DNA from: Intrasporangium_A sp039812505
GTDB lineage: Bacteria > Actinomycetota > Actinomycetes > Actinomycetales > Dermatophilaceae
Direction of reading: 5' to 3'
Assembly (NCBI RefSeq): GCF_039812505.1
Contig: NZ_JBDIAQ010000046.1
Location: forward strand, 1-24,586
Length of the DNA stretch: 24,586 nucleotides
Shown here: one piece after another, positions 15,581-22,886 of the stretch
Position numbering within the stretch: the stretch's first letter is position 1
Layout of the letters: the number at the start of each line of letters is the position of its first letter
The notes under the pieces: model-generated
Told to the model about the DNA's origin: nothing
The model's database searches: none
What the model saw: the letters and a program-made list of their open reading frames with translations, nothing else
Translations under genes and position numbers: made by a program

Positions 15581-16301
15581 CGTCTTCGACTGCACGGGCG
15601 AACCGTCCCGTGCGGACGGGATCGCGGCCGCGGTGGCGGCCGTCCGACGCGGCGAGGTGGTGGTGCTGCCGACCGACACCGTCTACGGGATCGGGTGCGA
15701 TGCCTTCGACGCCGGCGCGGTCGCAGCAGTGCTGGCCGCCAAGGGACGGGGCCGCGACAAGCCCCCGCCGGTGCTGATCCCGACCGGCCGGACCGCGCTC
15801 GGGCTGGCCGCCGCCATCCCGGACTTCGCGACGACGCTCATGGAGCGCTTCTGGCCCGGCCCGCTCACCGTCGTGCTGCGCGCGCACCCCTCGCTGCACT
15901 GGGACCTCGGCGACACGAACGGCACGGTGGCCCTGCGGGTCCCGGACCACCCCGTGGCGCTCGAGCTGCTCGGGCAGGTCGGTCCGATGGCGGTCACCAG
16001 CGCCAACGTGACCGGCGAGCCCGCTGCCCGCACCGCCGAGCAGGCCCGGGCCATGCTCGGCGAGAGCGTCGCCGTCTACCTCGACGCCGGCCCGGTCGAC
16101 GCCGGGGACCCGTCGACGGTCGTCGACTGCACCGGGAGCCACCCGGTCACGCTACGGCTCGGCGCCCTCGGCCAGGCCGAGGTCGACGCCGCCCTGGCCC
16201 CGCCGGGCTCCCCCGTCCCAGCGCGGCAGCCGGGGCAGCCCGGGCCCGCACCCGAGCCGGAGCGCCGGGCCGGCGACGCCGCCGGGAACGCGAGCGGCTA
16301 G
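15573..16301 (+). CDS. tsaC: L-threonylcarbamoyladenylate synthase (TsaC/YrdC/YwlC family)
   Basis: Makes threonylcarbamoyl-AMP from threonine, bicarbonate and ATP, the first step of the t6A37 modification of ANN-decoding tRNAs. It has 242 residues and consists of the YrdC domain alone, without the C-terminal Sua5 domain. Visible signatures are VVLPTDTVYGIGCDA (residues 31-44), the K57 loop AAKGRGRDKPPPVLI, FWPGPLTVVL, VALRVPDHP and the nucleotide-binding TSANVTGEP. The last 35 residues are Pro/Ala/Gly-rich and probably disordered. The ATG at 15573 lies inside the end of prmC (8-base overlap) without a ribosome site, so it is coupled to prmC, leaderless, or both. Confidence 0.94.
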   Translation: MSDVFDCTGEPSRADGIAAAVAAVRRGEVVVLPTDTVYGIGCDAFDAGAVAAVLAAKGRGRDKPPPVLIPTGRTALGLAAAIPDFATTLMERFWPGPLTVVLRAHPSLHWDLGDTNGTVALRVPDHPVALELLGQVGPMAVTSANVTGEPAARTAEQARAMLGESVAVYLDAGPVDAGDPSTVVDCTGSHPVTLRLGALGQAEVDAALAPPGSPVPARQPGQPGPAPEPERRAGDAAGNASG

Positions 16302-17399
16302 GTGCACGAGTACGTCCTGATCCTCATCGTCGCGGCGGGAGTGACGTACATCATCACGCCGTTCGTGCTGAGTCTGGCGGTAGCGACCGGCGCGTTCACC
16401 CCGGTCCGCGCCCGGGACGTACACACCACCCCCATCCCGCGGCTCGGTGGGGTGGGGATCTACCTGGGCTTCGTCTCGGCCGCCCTCGTGGCGCGGTCGC
16501 TGCCCTACCTGGGCACGCTCTTCTCCGACCGACAGATCCTGGGGATCGTGGCCGCCGGGGGGATCGTCTGCCTGCTCGGCGCCTTCGACGACGTCCGCGA
16601 GCTCGACTGGCTCACCAAGCTGGCCGGCCAGGTCCTGGCCGCGGGCCTGATGGCCTACGCCGGTGTCCAGCTCCTCTCGCTGCCGGTCTTCGGCGTCACC
16701 ATCCTGCCGACACCCGTCCTGGTCGGCGTCACGGTGCTGGTCGTCATCGTGTCCACCAACGCGGTCAACTTCATCGACGGGCTCGACGGGCTGGCGGCCG
16801 GTGTGGTCGGCATCGCGTCGCTCGCCTTCTTCATGTACTCCTACATCGTGTCGCGGTCCTTCGTGCCGGCCAACGTGTTCTCCACCGCGACCTTCGTCTC
16901 CGCCGCCCTCGTCGGGTGCTGCGCCGGCTTCCTGCCGCACAACTTCCACCCGGCCCGGCTGTTCATGGGCGACTCGGGCGCCCTGACGCTCGGGCTGCTC
17001 CTGTCCGCGGCGACGATCACCCTGACCGGCAACGTGGACCCCGGCGACGTGTCGGCCAACCAGGTCACCGCCGCCTTCCTGCCCGTCCTGGTGCCTCTCG
17101 CGGTACTCCTGCTGCCGCTGCTCGACATGGTGCTGGCCGTCGTGCGGCGCACCCGGGCGGGACAGCGGCCCTGGCAGCCTGACGCGAAGCACCTGCACCA
17201 CCGGATGCTGCGGATCGGGCACGGGCACCGGCGTGCCGTGCTCGTGCTGTACATGTGGGCCGCTATCGTCGCATTCGGCTCCGTCTCGCTCGTCATCTGG
17301 AACGGCTGGACCCCGGTCCTGGTCGTCCTCGGCGTCGCGGCGGTCGGCGTCGTCCTCACGGTATGGCTGCCGAAGTGGAGGCCGACCAAGGGCTTGTGA
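16302..17399 (+). CDS. wecA: Polyprenyl-phosphate sugar-1-phosphate transferase (WecA/TagO/Rfe family)
   Basis: Integral membrane enzyme that moves a sugar-1-phosphate, typically GlcNAc-1-P, from a UDP-sugar to polyprenyl phosphate, starting synthesis of a wall polymer or arabinogalactan-type linker. It has 365 residues with about 10-11 membrane helices. Family motifs are ARDVHTTPIPRLGGVGI (37-53), the Mg-binding DD at 96-97 (LGAFDDVRELDW), NAVNFIDGLDGLAAG (153-167), the loop FHPARLFMGDSGALTLG (about 215-231) and KHLHHRML with the His cluster near 297-300. The absence of MraY-specific features and the location before the atp operon (as Rv1302/rfe in M. tuberculosis) support WecA. The GTG start directly follows the tsaC stop with no clear ribosome site. 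The acceptor and sugar are inferred. Confidence 0.92.
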   Translation: MHEYVLILIVAAGVTYIITPFVLSLAVATGAFTPVRARDVHTTPIPRLGGVGIYLGFVSAALVARSLPYLGTLFSDRQILGIVAAGGIVCLLGAFDDVRELDWLTKLAGQVLAAGLMAYAGVQLLSLPVFGVTILPTPVLVGVTVLVVIVSTNAVNFIDGLDGLAAGVVGIASLAFFMYSYIVSRSFVPANVFSTATFVSAALVGCCAGFLPHNFHPARLFMGDSGALTLGLLLSAATITLTGNVDPGDVSANQVTAAFLPVLVPLAVLLLPLLDMVLAVVRRTRAGQRPWQPDAKHLHHRMLRIGHGHRRAVLVLYMWAAIVAFGSVSLVIWNGWTPVLVVLGVAAVGVVLTVWLPKWRPTKGL

Positions 17400-17413
17400 T
17401 AGCATTCACAAGC
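17392..17413. promoter_or_regulatory. CRP/GlxR-type operator upstream of the ATP synthase operon
   Basis: A perfect 8-bp inverted repeat, GCTTGTGA and TCACAAGC, flanks the 6-base centre TAGCAT. Its inner part is the exact TGTGA-N6-TCACA consensus of CRP-family regulators, including actinobacterial Crp and GlxR. It overlaps the wecA stop codon (17397-17399) and lies just before the atp genes. Binding and direction of control are inferred. Confidence 0.65.
17397..17405 (+). promoter_or_regulatory. Candidate atp operon promoter (extended -10 within the operator)
   Basis: TGA-TAGCAT fits an extended -10 (TGn plus TAnnnT) centred inside the CRP-type palindrome. No -35 is evident. Transcription would start near 17412. 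The downstream stretch to about 17550 has more A/T than the surrounding genes, as expected of an untranslated leader. Confidence 0.4.
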
Positions 17414-17553
17414 ACCTTGGAAGTGCCTGAGAGCCCGCGCACGTCACTGAGCGTCACGTGGCCAAGGATGCGAGCACCCTTGATCCCGTTTCGAATTCGA
17501 CAAACGACTCGACAACGACTCACGTCGCAGCCGACGCACTAGGCAGGTCTTCC

Positions 17554-18027
17554 TTGAGCGCCCGACCCGGCCGCAACGCGGCCCCTTCCGATGCCTTCGC
17601 GCAGCTGCTGCGCGGGTGCCTGCTGCCGACCCTCGTGGCGGCGGCCGCCTGCGTGGTCGCCGCCTTCTTCGCGAGCCCGATGGCCGCCTGGTCGGCCGCG
17701 TTCGGCGCCGTGCTCGTCATCGCCTTCTTCGGCCTGACGCTGCTCGTCATGAAACGCACGGCCGACCTGCCGCCCACGACGACGATGGTCGTGGTGCTGG
17801 TCGCCTACACCCTGAAGGTCGCCGCTCTGGGGGTCGCGATGTTCCTGGTGCGTGACGCGAGCTGGCTCTCCGGCTACGCGGTGGGAGTCAGCATCACCGT
17901 GTGTGCCGTCGTGTGGCTCTTCTTCGAGATGCGGGCCTACAAGCGGCTGCGGATCTTCGTCTACGACCCTCCGGGCGAGGCCACGGCCCAGGTGGACCCG
18001 GGGCAGAGGCCGCAGAATGGGTGCTGA
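17554..18027 (+). CDS. AtpI-like membrane protein (ATP synthase protein I family)
   Basis: A small membrane protein of 157 residues with four predicted helices (about 22-40, 46-66, 78-98, 104-124), then a basic segment (MRAYKRLRIFVYD). Position between a wecA homologue and atpB, length and helix count match M. tuberculosis Rv1303 (about 161 residues). AtpI-type proteins assist c-ring assembly or magnesium supply of the ATP synthase; that role is by family and position only. Start choice is uncertain. The frame is open to GTG 17458, but codons 17458-17553 have unusually many A/T third positions and no ribosome site precedes 17458. TTG 17554 follows CAGG (17544-17547) by 6 bases and matches the family length, so I prefer it. 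Confidence 0.75.
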   Translation: MSARPGRNAAPSDAFAQLLRGCLLPTLVAAAACVVAAFFASPMAAWSAAFGAVLVIAFFGLTLLVMKRTADLPPTTTMVVVLVAYTLKVAALGVAMFLVRDASWLSGYAVGVSITVCAVVWLFFEMRAYKRLRIFVYDPPGEATAQVDPGQRPQNGC

Positions 18028-18041
18028 GATCGGAGGCCGGC

Positions 18042-18299
18042 ATGAGCACACCACAACCGGAGCCCTCCTCCCCGCGCGACGAGCAGGCCGCCGCCGAGGA
18101 GCAGCGCTCCGTCAACGTCCGCGCGGCGGACTCGGCCTGGCGGGTCTTCGCCTACCTGTTGTCCGGACCCCTGACCTACGGGGGGATCGGCTGGCTGGTG
18201 GACCGCTGGCTCGGTACGTCGTGGATCGTCGGGGTGGGCATCGTCGGCGGCATGGCGGTGTCGATCTACTACATCTGGTTCCGGTACGGTACGCACTGA
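18042..18299 (+). CDS. AtpZ/AtpI-family small membrane protein
   Basis: An 85-residue protein with a charged N-terminal tail rich in Glu, Gln and Ser (about residues 1-30), then two membrane helices (about 33-53 and 61-80) joined by WLVDRWLGTSW. The pattern LLSGPLTYGGIGWLVDRWLG, ending in YYIWFRYG, is typical of the short AtpZ/AtpI group encoded ahead of atpB. Members have been linked to c-ring assembly or ion transport; the precise role is unclear. ATG 18042 has GGAGG (18032-18036) 5 bases upstream. It starts 14 bases after the previous gene, so they are probably cotranscribed. Confidence 0.82.
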   Translation: MSTPQPEPSSPRDEQAAAEEQRSVNVRAADSAWRVFAYLLSGPLTYGGIGWLVDRWLGTSWIVGVGIVGGMAVSIYYIWFRYGTH

Positions 18300-18411
18300 G
18301 TCTGTCGTGGTGGGCCCCCAGTAGCACCCCGGCGTTGACAGTTGCTGGGAGCATCGTGAGCCCCGCGCACCTCACCGCGAGTCCTGCACCACGCAGTCGA
18401 AGGAGAAACCC

Positions 18412-19197
18412 GTGAGCATCGAGGCCGCCGTCCTGCCGACGGAGTACACGCCGCCGGGGACCGAGGACTTCTGGATCCCGCTCATCGGTGACGGGGCCTG
18501 GGCCTTCACCCGGGCCAGCCTGCTCGCGATCATCTCGGTGGCCCTGCTCTGGTGGTGGCTGCACGCCACGACCAGGAAACGCGCGGTGGTGCCCAGCATG
18601 GGCCAGATGGGCACCGAGGCGGTCTACGACTTCGTGCGCAACGACATCGCCCGAGACCTGATCGGCAGCAAGGAGTTCATGCGGTTCGTCCCGCTGCTGT
18701 TCGCCCAGTTCATCTTCATCCTGCTCAACAACTTCTTCGGCGTCGTGCCGCCGTTCCAGAACCCGACGATGGGCCGGATCGGCTTCCCGATCGCCCTGAC
18801 GCTGGTCGTCTTCGTCGTCTACCACGTGGTCGGCATGCAGAAGCACGGCTTCGTGGGCTACTGGAAGTCGCTGGTGCCGCCGGGCCTGCCCAAGCCGATG
18901 ATCCCGGTGATCTTCTTCCTCGAGCTGATCACCGACATCTTCACCCGGCCGGTCACCCTCGCGCTGCGGCTCTTCGGCAACATGTTCGCCGGCCACGTCA
19001 TGATGATCCTGTTCATCGGGGGCGGCTGGTACATGCTGACCAACGGGGGGATCGTGCTGCCCGTGGCCGGCGCCGTCACGTGGATCATGGCGTTCGTCAT
19101 GACCCTCTTCGAGCTGCTGGTCGAGGTCCTGCAGGCCTACGTCTTCACCCTGCTGACCGCGCTCTACATCGGCGGCGCCCTGGCCGACGAGCACTGA
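18412..19197 (+). CDS. atpB: F1Fo ATP synthase subunit a
   Basis: Membrane subunit forming the proton half-channels next to the c-ring. It has 261 residues with five or six helices. The signature FTRPVTLALRLFGNMFAGH contains the essential Arg at R186. Further family blocks are QFIFILLNNFFGVVPPFQNPT and the C-terminal ELLVEVLQAYVFTLLTALYI. GTG 18412 follows AAGGAG (18400-18405) by 6 bases. The 112-base gap before it contains a perfect TTGACA (18335-18340) but no matching -10. It begins the core atp gene order BEFHAGD. Confidence 0.97.
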   Translation: MSIEAAVLPTEYTPPGTEDFWIPLIGDGAWAFTRASLLAIISVALLWWWLHATTRKRAVVPSMGQMGTEAVYDFVRNDIARDLIGSKEFMRFVPLLFAQFIFILLNNFFGVVPPFQNPTMGRIGFPIALTLVVFVVYHVVGMQKHGFVGYWKSLVPPGLPKPMIPVIFFLELITDIFTRPVTLALRLFGNMFAGHVMMILFIGGGWYMLTNGGIVLPVAGAVTWIMAFVMTLFELLVEVLQAYVFTLLTALYIGGALADEH

Positions 19198-19330
19198 CGA
19201 ACGCACCCGTCCACCCCCGACCCGGACACCCCGCCCACCACTCGCAAGCCCGCACCACCCGGAAGTACGAGTTCGACCCCGCCTCGCTGGCACGGGCCAG
19301 CGGGACCGACACAAAGGAAATGGAATCAAC

Positions 19331-19540
19331 ATGACCGGCAACATCGCCATCCTCGGTTACGGCCTGTCCGCCATCGGCCCCGGCATCGGCGTCGGCCTGA
19401 TCTTCGCTGCCTTCATCAACGGAGTGGCCCGCCAGCCCGAGGCTCGCGGCATGCTCCAGCCGATCGCCTTCCTCGGGTTCGCCATCGCCGAGGCGCTGGC
19501 CATCTTCGGTCTGGCCCTCGCCTTCGTCTTCCGGTCCTGA
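19331..19540 (+). CDS. atpE: F1Fo ATP synthase subunit c
   Basis: A 69-residue two-helix hairpin that forms the rotor ring. Helix 1 has the glycine motif GPGIGVG (16-22). The polar loop is ARQPEA (33-38). Helix 2 has the ion-binding carboxylate E54 in GFAIAEALAIFG. The lack of the Gln and Thr/Ser ligands of sodium-type rings suggests proton coupling. ATG 19331 is preceded by TGGAA and AAAGGA (19313-19318). The 133-base spacer after atpB shows no other feature. In mycobacteria this subunit is the bedaquiline target; nothing here indicates resistance or sensitivity. Confidence 0.97.
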   Translation: MTGNIAILGYGLSAIGPGIGVGLIFAAFINGVARQPEARGMLQPIAFLGFAIAEALAIFGLALAFVFRS

Positions 19541-19590
19541 GCGCATCCGTCCGGCCTGCCGGCCAGCCGTGAACCATTGAGGAGTTGCGC

Positions 19591-20181
19591 ATGCATGCAC
19601 TGACATTTCCCGCCGCGGGGGAGGGCAGCGGTTGGGGGAGCGCGCCCCCGATCCTGCCGCACCCGCTCGAGCTGATCTTCGGGCTGGTCACCTTCGCGAT
19701 CATCTACTGGGTGGTCAAGCAGAAGATCATGCCGCGCATCGAGGAGATCTACGCCAAGCGCGCCGCCGCCATCGAGGGGGGCATCAACCGGGCCGAGGAG
19801 GCCCAGGCCCAGGCCCAGGCCGCCCTGGCCGAGTACCAGACCCAGCTGACCCAGGCCCGCACCGAGGCGGCGCGCATCCGTGAGGACGCCAAGGCCCAGG
19901 GCGCCCAGATCCTCGCCGAGCTGAAGCAGCAGGCGGGTGTCGAGGCGGCGCGGATCACCGAGACCGCCCACAAGCAGATCGAGGCCGAGCGCCAGCAGGC
20001 CCTCGTCTCGCTGCGCGCCGACGTCGGCCGGATCTCGACCGACCTGGCCAGCCGGATCGTCGGGGAGTCGCTGCACGACGAGACCCGCCAGCGGGGCATC
20101 GTCGACCGCTTCCTGGCCGAGCTGGAGTCCGGCGACATAGTGCGCGAGAAGGTCGGCGCCGTCGAAGGCGAGGACGCCTGA
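19591..20181 (+). CDS. atpF: F1Fo ATP synthase subunit b
   Basis: Peripheral stalk subunit of 196 residues. One N-terminal membrane helix (about 26-45, LELIFGLVTFAIIYWVVKQK) follows a short Gly-rich segment. A long charged coiled coil then runs to about residue 175, rich in Ala, Glu and Gln (AEEAQAQAQAALAEYQTQ). ATG 19591 has GAGGAG (19579-19584) 6 bases upstream; an in-frame TTG at 19585 overlaps that site and is less likely. Its stop overlaps the atpH start by one base (TGATG). Here b and delta are separate genes, unlike the b-delta fusion of mycobacteria. Confidence 0.96.
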   Translation: MHALTFPAAGEGSGWGSAPPILPHPLELIFGLVTFAIIYWVVKQKIMPRIEEIYAKRAAAIEGGINRAEEAQAQAQAALAEYQTQLTQARTEAARIREDAKAQGAQILAELKQQAGVEAARITETAHKQIEAERQQALVSLRADVGRISTDLASRIVGESLHDETRQRGIVDRFLAELESGDIVREKVGAVEGEDA

Positions 20182-20993
20182 TGCACGGCTCGTCCCGCGC
20201 CGCCGCGGCCGCGAGCCGGGCGGCCTTCCGTGCCGCGCTCGTCGGTGGTGCCCCGCTGAGCCGGCTGGGCGGCGAGCTGTTCTCGGTCGTGGCGACGCTC
20301 GACTCGAGCTCGACGCTGCGCCGAGCCCTCGCGGACAGCTCGCGGGAGGGCACCGACAAGCGGGCCCTCGTCGAGCGGCTCTTCGCCGGCAAGGTCGACG
20401 CCTCCACCCTGCGGGTGCTCTCCGTCGTCAGCGGTGAGCGCTGGGCGGCCGAGCGTGACCTGACCGACATGCTCGAGGCACTGGCCGTCGAGGCGGTGGT
20501 CGCGGCCGCCGAGGCCGGCGACCGCGCCGACCGGGTCGAGGACGAGCTGTTCCGCTTCGAGCGGGTCGTCGCGGCCGACACCGCACTGCACGCCGCCATC
20601 ACCAACCAGGCCGCACCGGTCGACTCGCGGCTCGGGCTGGTGCAGCGCCTGCTGGCCGGCAAGGTCGCCGACGAGACGCTCACCCTGGTCCGGCAGGCCG
20701 TCGCGCACCCGCGGGGCCGCCGGTTCGACCGGACCGTGCAGACCTACCTGGACCTGGCCGCCGTGCGCCGTGAGCAGCAGACCGCGACGGTCACCTCCGC
20801 GGTGCCGTTGTCGGACTCCGAGCGGGCTCGTCTCGGCGCCGGTCTCGCCACGATCTACGGCGGCAAGGTTCGCGTCAACGCTGTCGTCGACCCGCGGGTC
20901 ATGGGTGGGATCAAGGTCGAGATCGGTGACGAGCTGATCGACGGGACCGTCCTGCGCAAGCTCGAGAGCGCCCGGCGCGCCATGGGCGCCTGA
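20181..20993 (+). CDS. atpH: F1Fo ATP synthase subunit delta
   Basis: OSCP-type subunit that joins the peripheral stalk to the top of F1. It has 270 residues, longer than the roughly 180 of E. coli but normal for actinobacteria, which carry an extra N-terminal helical region. The C-terminal signature is VNAVVDPRVMGGIKVEIGD followed by ELIDGTVLRKLE. The middle part has the helical pattern GKVADETLTLVRQAV. The start is translationally coupled to atpF through TGATG. An 86-base spacer precedes atpA and contains GGCCC/GGGCC arms that could form a small hairpin. Confidence 0.95.
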   Translation: MHGSSRAAAAASRAAFRAALVGGAPLSRLGGELFSVVATLDSSSTLRRALADSSREGTDKRALVERLFAGKVDASTLRVLSVVSGERWAAERDLTDMLEALAVEAVVAAAEAGDRADRVEDELFRFERVVAADTALHAAITNQAAPVDSRLGLVQRLLAGKVADETLTLVRQAVAHPRGRRFDRTVQTYLDLAAVRREQQTATVTSAVPLSDSERARLGAGLATIYGGKVRVNAVVDPRVMGGIKVEIGDELIDGTVLRKLESARRAMGA

Positions 20994-21079
20994 CCCGGCG
21001 ACCCGCCCACCCCACAGCAGCAGTCAACGAACATCATGGGGCCCGCGCAGGTGGGCCGAAACGAGGAGAAGATCATCAG

Positions 21080-22717
21080 ATGACGGAGCAGCTTTCGATC
21101 CGTCCGGAGGAGATCCGGGACGCGCTGGACTCGTTCGTCCGGTCCTACCAGCCCGGCGCGGCCTCCCGCGAGGAGGTCGGCCGCGTCACCGACGCCGGTG
21201 ACGGGATCGCGCACGTCGAGGGTCTGCCCTCGGCCATGACCAACGAGCTGCTGCAGTTCGAGGACGGCACGCTGGGCCTGGCGCTCAACCTCGACGTGCA
21301 CGAGATCGGCGTCGTCGTGCTCGGCGACTTCGACGGCATCGAGGAGGGCCAGTCGGTCAAGCGCACCGGCGAGGTCCTCTCGGTCCCGGTCGGCGACAAC
21401 TTCCTCGGCCGGGTCATCGACCCGCTGGGCAACCCGATCGACGGGCTGGGCGAGATCCTGTCCACCGAGCGGCGCGCGCTCGAGCTGCAGGCCCCGACCG
21501 TGGTCCAGCGCAAGTCGGTCCACGAGCCGCTCCAGACGGGTATCAAGGCGGTCGACTCGATGACCCCGATCGGCCGGGGACAGCGCCAGCTGATCATCGG
21601 CGACCGCCAGACCGGCAAGACCACCGTCGCCATCGACACGATCATCAACCAGAAGCGCAACTGGGAGTCCGGCGACCCGAACCAGCAGGTGCGCTGCATC
21701 TACGTCGCCATCGGGCAGAAGGGCTCGACGATCGCGTCGGTCCGCGGCACCCTCGAGGAGGCCGGCGCGCTCGAGTACACCACGATCGTGGCCGCTCCCG
21801 CCTCCGACTCGGCAGGGTTCAAGTACCTCGCCCCGTACACCGGCTCGGCCATCGGCCAGCACTGGATGTACCAGGCCAAACATGTCCTGATCGTCTTCGA
21901 CGACCTGTCCAAGCAGGCCGAGGCCTATCGCGCCGTCTCGCTGCTGCTGCGTCGCCCGCCGGGCCGCGAGGCCTACCCGGGTGACGTCTTCTACCTGCAC
22001 AGCCGCCTGCTCGAACGCTGCGCCAAGCTGTCCGACGACCTCGGCGCCGGCTCGATGACCGGCCTGCCGATCATCGAGACCAAGGCCGGTGACGTCTCGG
22101 CGTACATCCCGACCAACGTCATCTCGATCACCGACGGCCAGATCTACCTGCAGGCCGACCTGTTCAACGCCAACGTCCGTCCCGCCATCGACGTGGGCGT
22201 CTCGGTGTCCCGGGTCGGTGGTGCCGCGCAGATCAAGGCGATGAAGTCGGTCGCCGGCCGGCTCAAGCTCGACCTCGCGCAGTTCCGCGCCATGGAGGCC
22301 TTCGCGATGTTCGCCTCCGACCTCGACCCCGCCTCGCGCGCCCAGCTGGCCCGGGGTGGCCGGCTCGTCGAGCTGCTCAAGCAGTCGCAGAGCCATCCGT
22401 ACCCGGTCGAGGAACAGGTCGTCGCGATCTGGGCCGGTACGACCGGCAAGCTCGACGATGTCGCCATCGAGGACGTGCGCGCCTTCGAGCGCGAGCTGCT
22501 CGAGCAGCTGCGCATCGAGGGCACCGTCCTGACGACGATCCGCGAGACGAAGAAGCTGGACGAGGACACCGAGGCCGCGCTCGAGCGCATCACCGACGAC
22601 CTCAAGTTCACCTTCACGGCATCCGGCGCCCAGGCCGTGGCGGCCGGCACGGAGGCCGTCGACGAGCTCGGTGCCGACCAGATCACCCAGGCCAAGATCG
22701 TCAAGCAGAAGAAGTGA
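21080..22717 (+). CDS. atpA: F1Fo ATP synthase subunit alpha
   Basis: Non-catalytic nucleotide-binding subunit of F1, 545 residues. Walker A GDRQTGKT is at 174-181 and Walker B HVLIVFDDLSKQAEAYR at about 268-284. PGREAYPGDVFYLHSRLLER and SMTGLPIIETKAGDVSAYIPTN are family blocks. The arginine finger acting on the beta site is R378 in GVSVSRVGGAAQIK. The C-terminal region beyond about 505 is an extended helical tail typical of actinobacterial alpha. ATG 21080 follows GAGGAG (21063-21068) by 11 bases. A 169-base spacer with hairpins follows. Confidence 0.98.
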   Translation: MTEQLSIRPEEIRDALDSFVRSYQPGAASREEVGRVTDAGDGIAHVEGLPSAMTNELLQFEDGTLGLALNLDVHEIGVVVLGDFDGIEEGQSVKRTGEVLSVPVGDNFLGRVIDPLGNPIDGLGEILSTERRALELQAPTVVQRKSVHEPLQTGIKAVDSMTPIGRGQRQLIIGDRQTGKTTVAIDTIINQKRNWESGDPNQQVRCIYVAIGQKGSTIASVRGTLEEAGALEYTTIVAAPASDSAGFKYLAPYTGSAIGQHWMYQAKHVLIVFDDLSKQAEAYRAVSLLLRRPPGREAYPGDVFYLHSRLLERCAKLSDDLGAGSMTGLPIIETKAGDVSAYIPTNVISITDGQIYLQADLFNANVRPAIDVGVSVSRVGGAAQIKAMKSVAGRLKLDLAQFRAMEAFAMFASDLDPASRAQLARGGRLVELLKQSQSHPYPVEEQVVAIWAGTTGKLDDVAIEDVRAFERELLEQLRIEGTVLTTIRETKKLDEDTEAALERITDDLKFTFTASGAQAVAAGTEAVDELGADQITQAKIVKQKK

Positions 22718-22742
22718 CGCACCGGCTCGCCCACCCGGTTGC

Positions 22743-22831
22743 CCGGCCGTCAGGCACGGCCGGTCAACGGGAGCGGGGCCTACGCGCCAGCGCACCCGGG
22801 GCCGAGCGAGCCAGGCCCGCACGGCCGGGCC
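22743..22831 (+). other. Intercistronic hairpins between atpA and atpG
   Basis: CCGGCCGT (22743-22750) pairs perfectly over 8 bp with ACGGCCGG (22756-22763) around a 5-base loop. GGCCCG (22814-22819) pairs with CGGGCC (22826-22831) around a 6-base loop. They lie in a 169-base gap inside an operon that must be read through, so mRNA processing or stability is likelier than termination. Confidence 0.4.
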
Positions 22832-22834
22832 GCT

Positions 22835-22862
22835 GACGAACCAGACGAACCCAGACGAACCA
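22835..22862 (+). repeat. Short tandem repeat before atpG
   Basis: Three consecutive units of GACGAACCA or GACGAACCCA (22835-22843, 22844-22853, 22854-22862), then a partial CGAAGACC. It lies just upstream of the atpG ribosome site. It is C/A-rich, unstructured and of unknown role. Confidence 0.5.
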
Positions 22863-22886
22863 CGAAGACCAGGAGAGGCGGAGCAC

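Noticed and set aside
17458..17553. N-terminal extension of the AtpI-like protein from GTG 17458.
   Set aside because: Third-position composition is unlike every gene in the window, no ribosome site precedes it, and it would make the protein longer than its M. tuberculosis counterpart.
18335..18340. Perfect TTGACA -35 element before atpB.
   Set aside because: No -10-like hexamer occurs at 15-19 bases downstream; probably chance.
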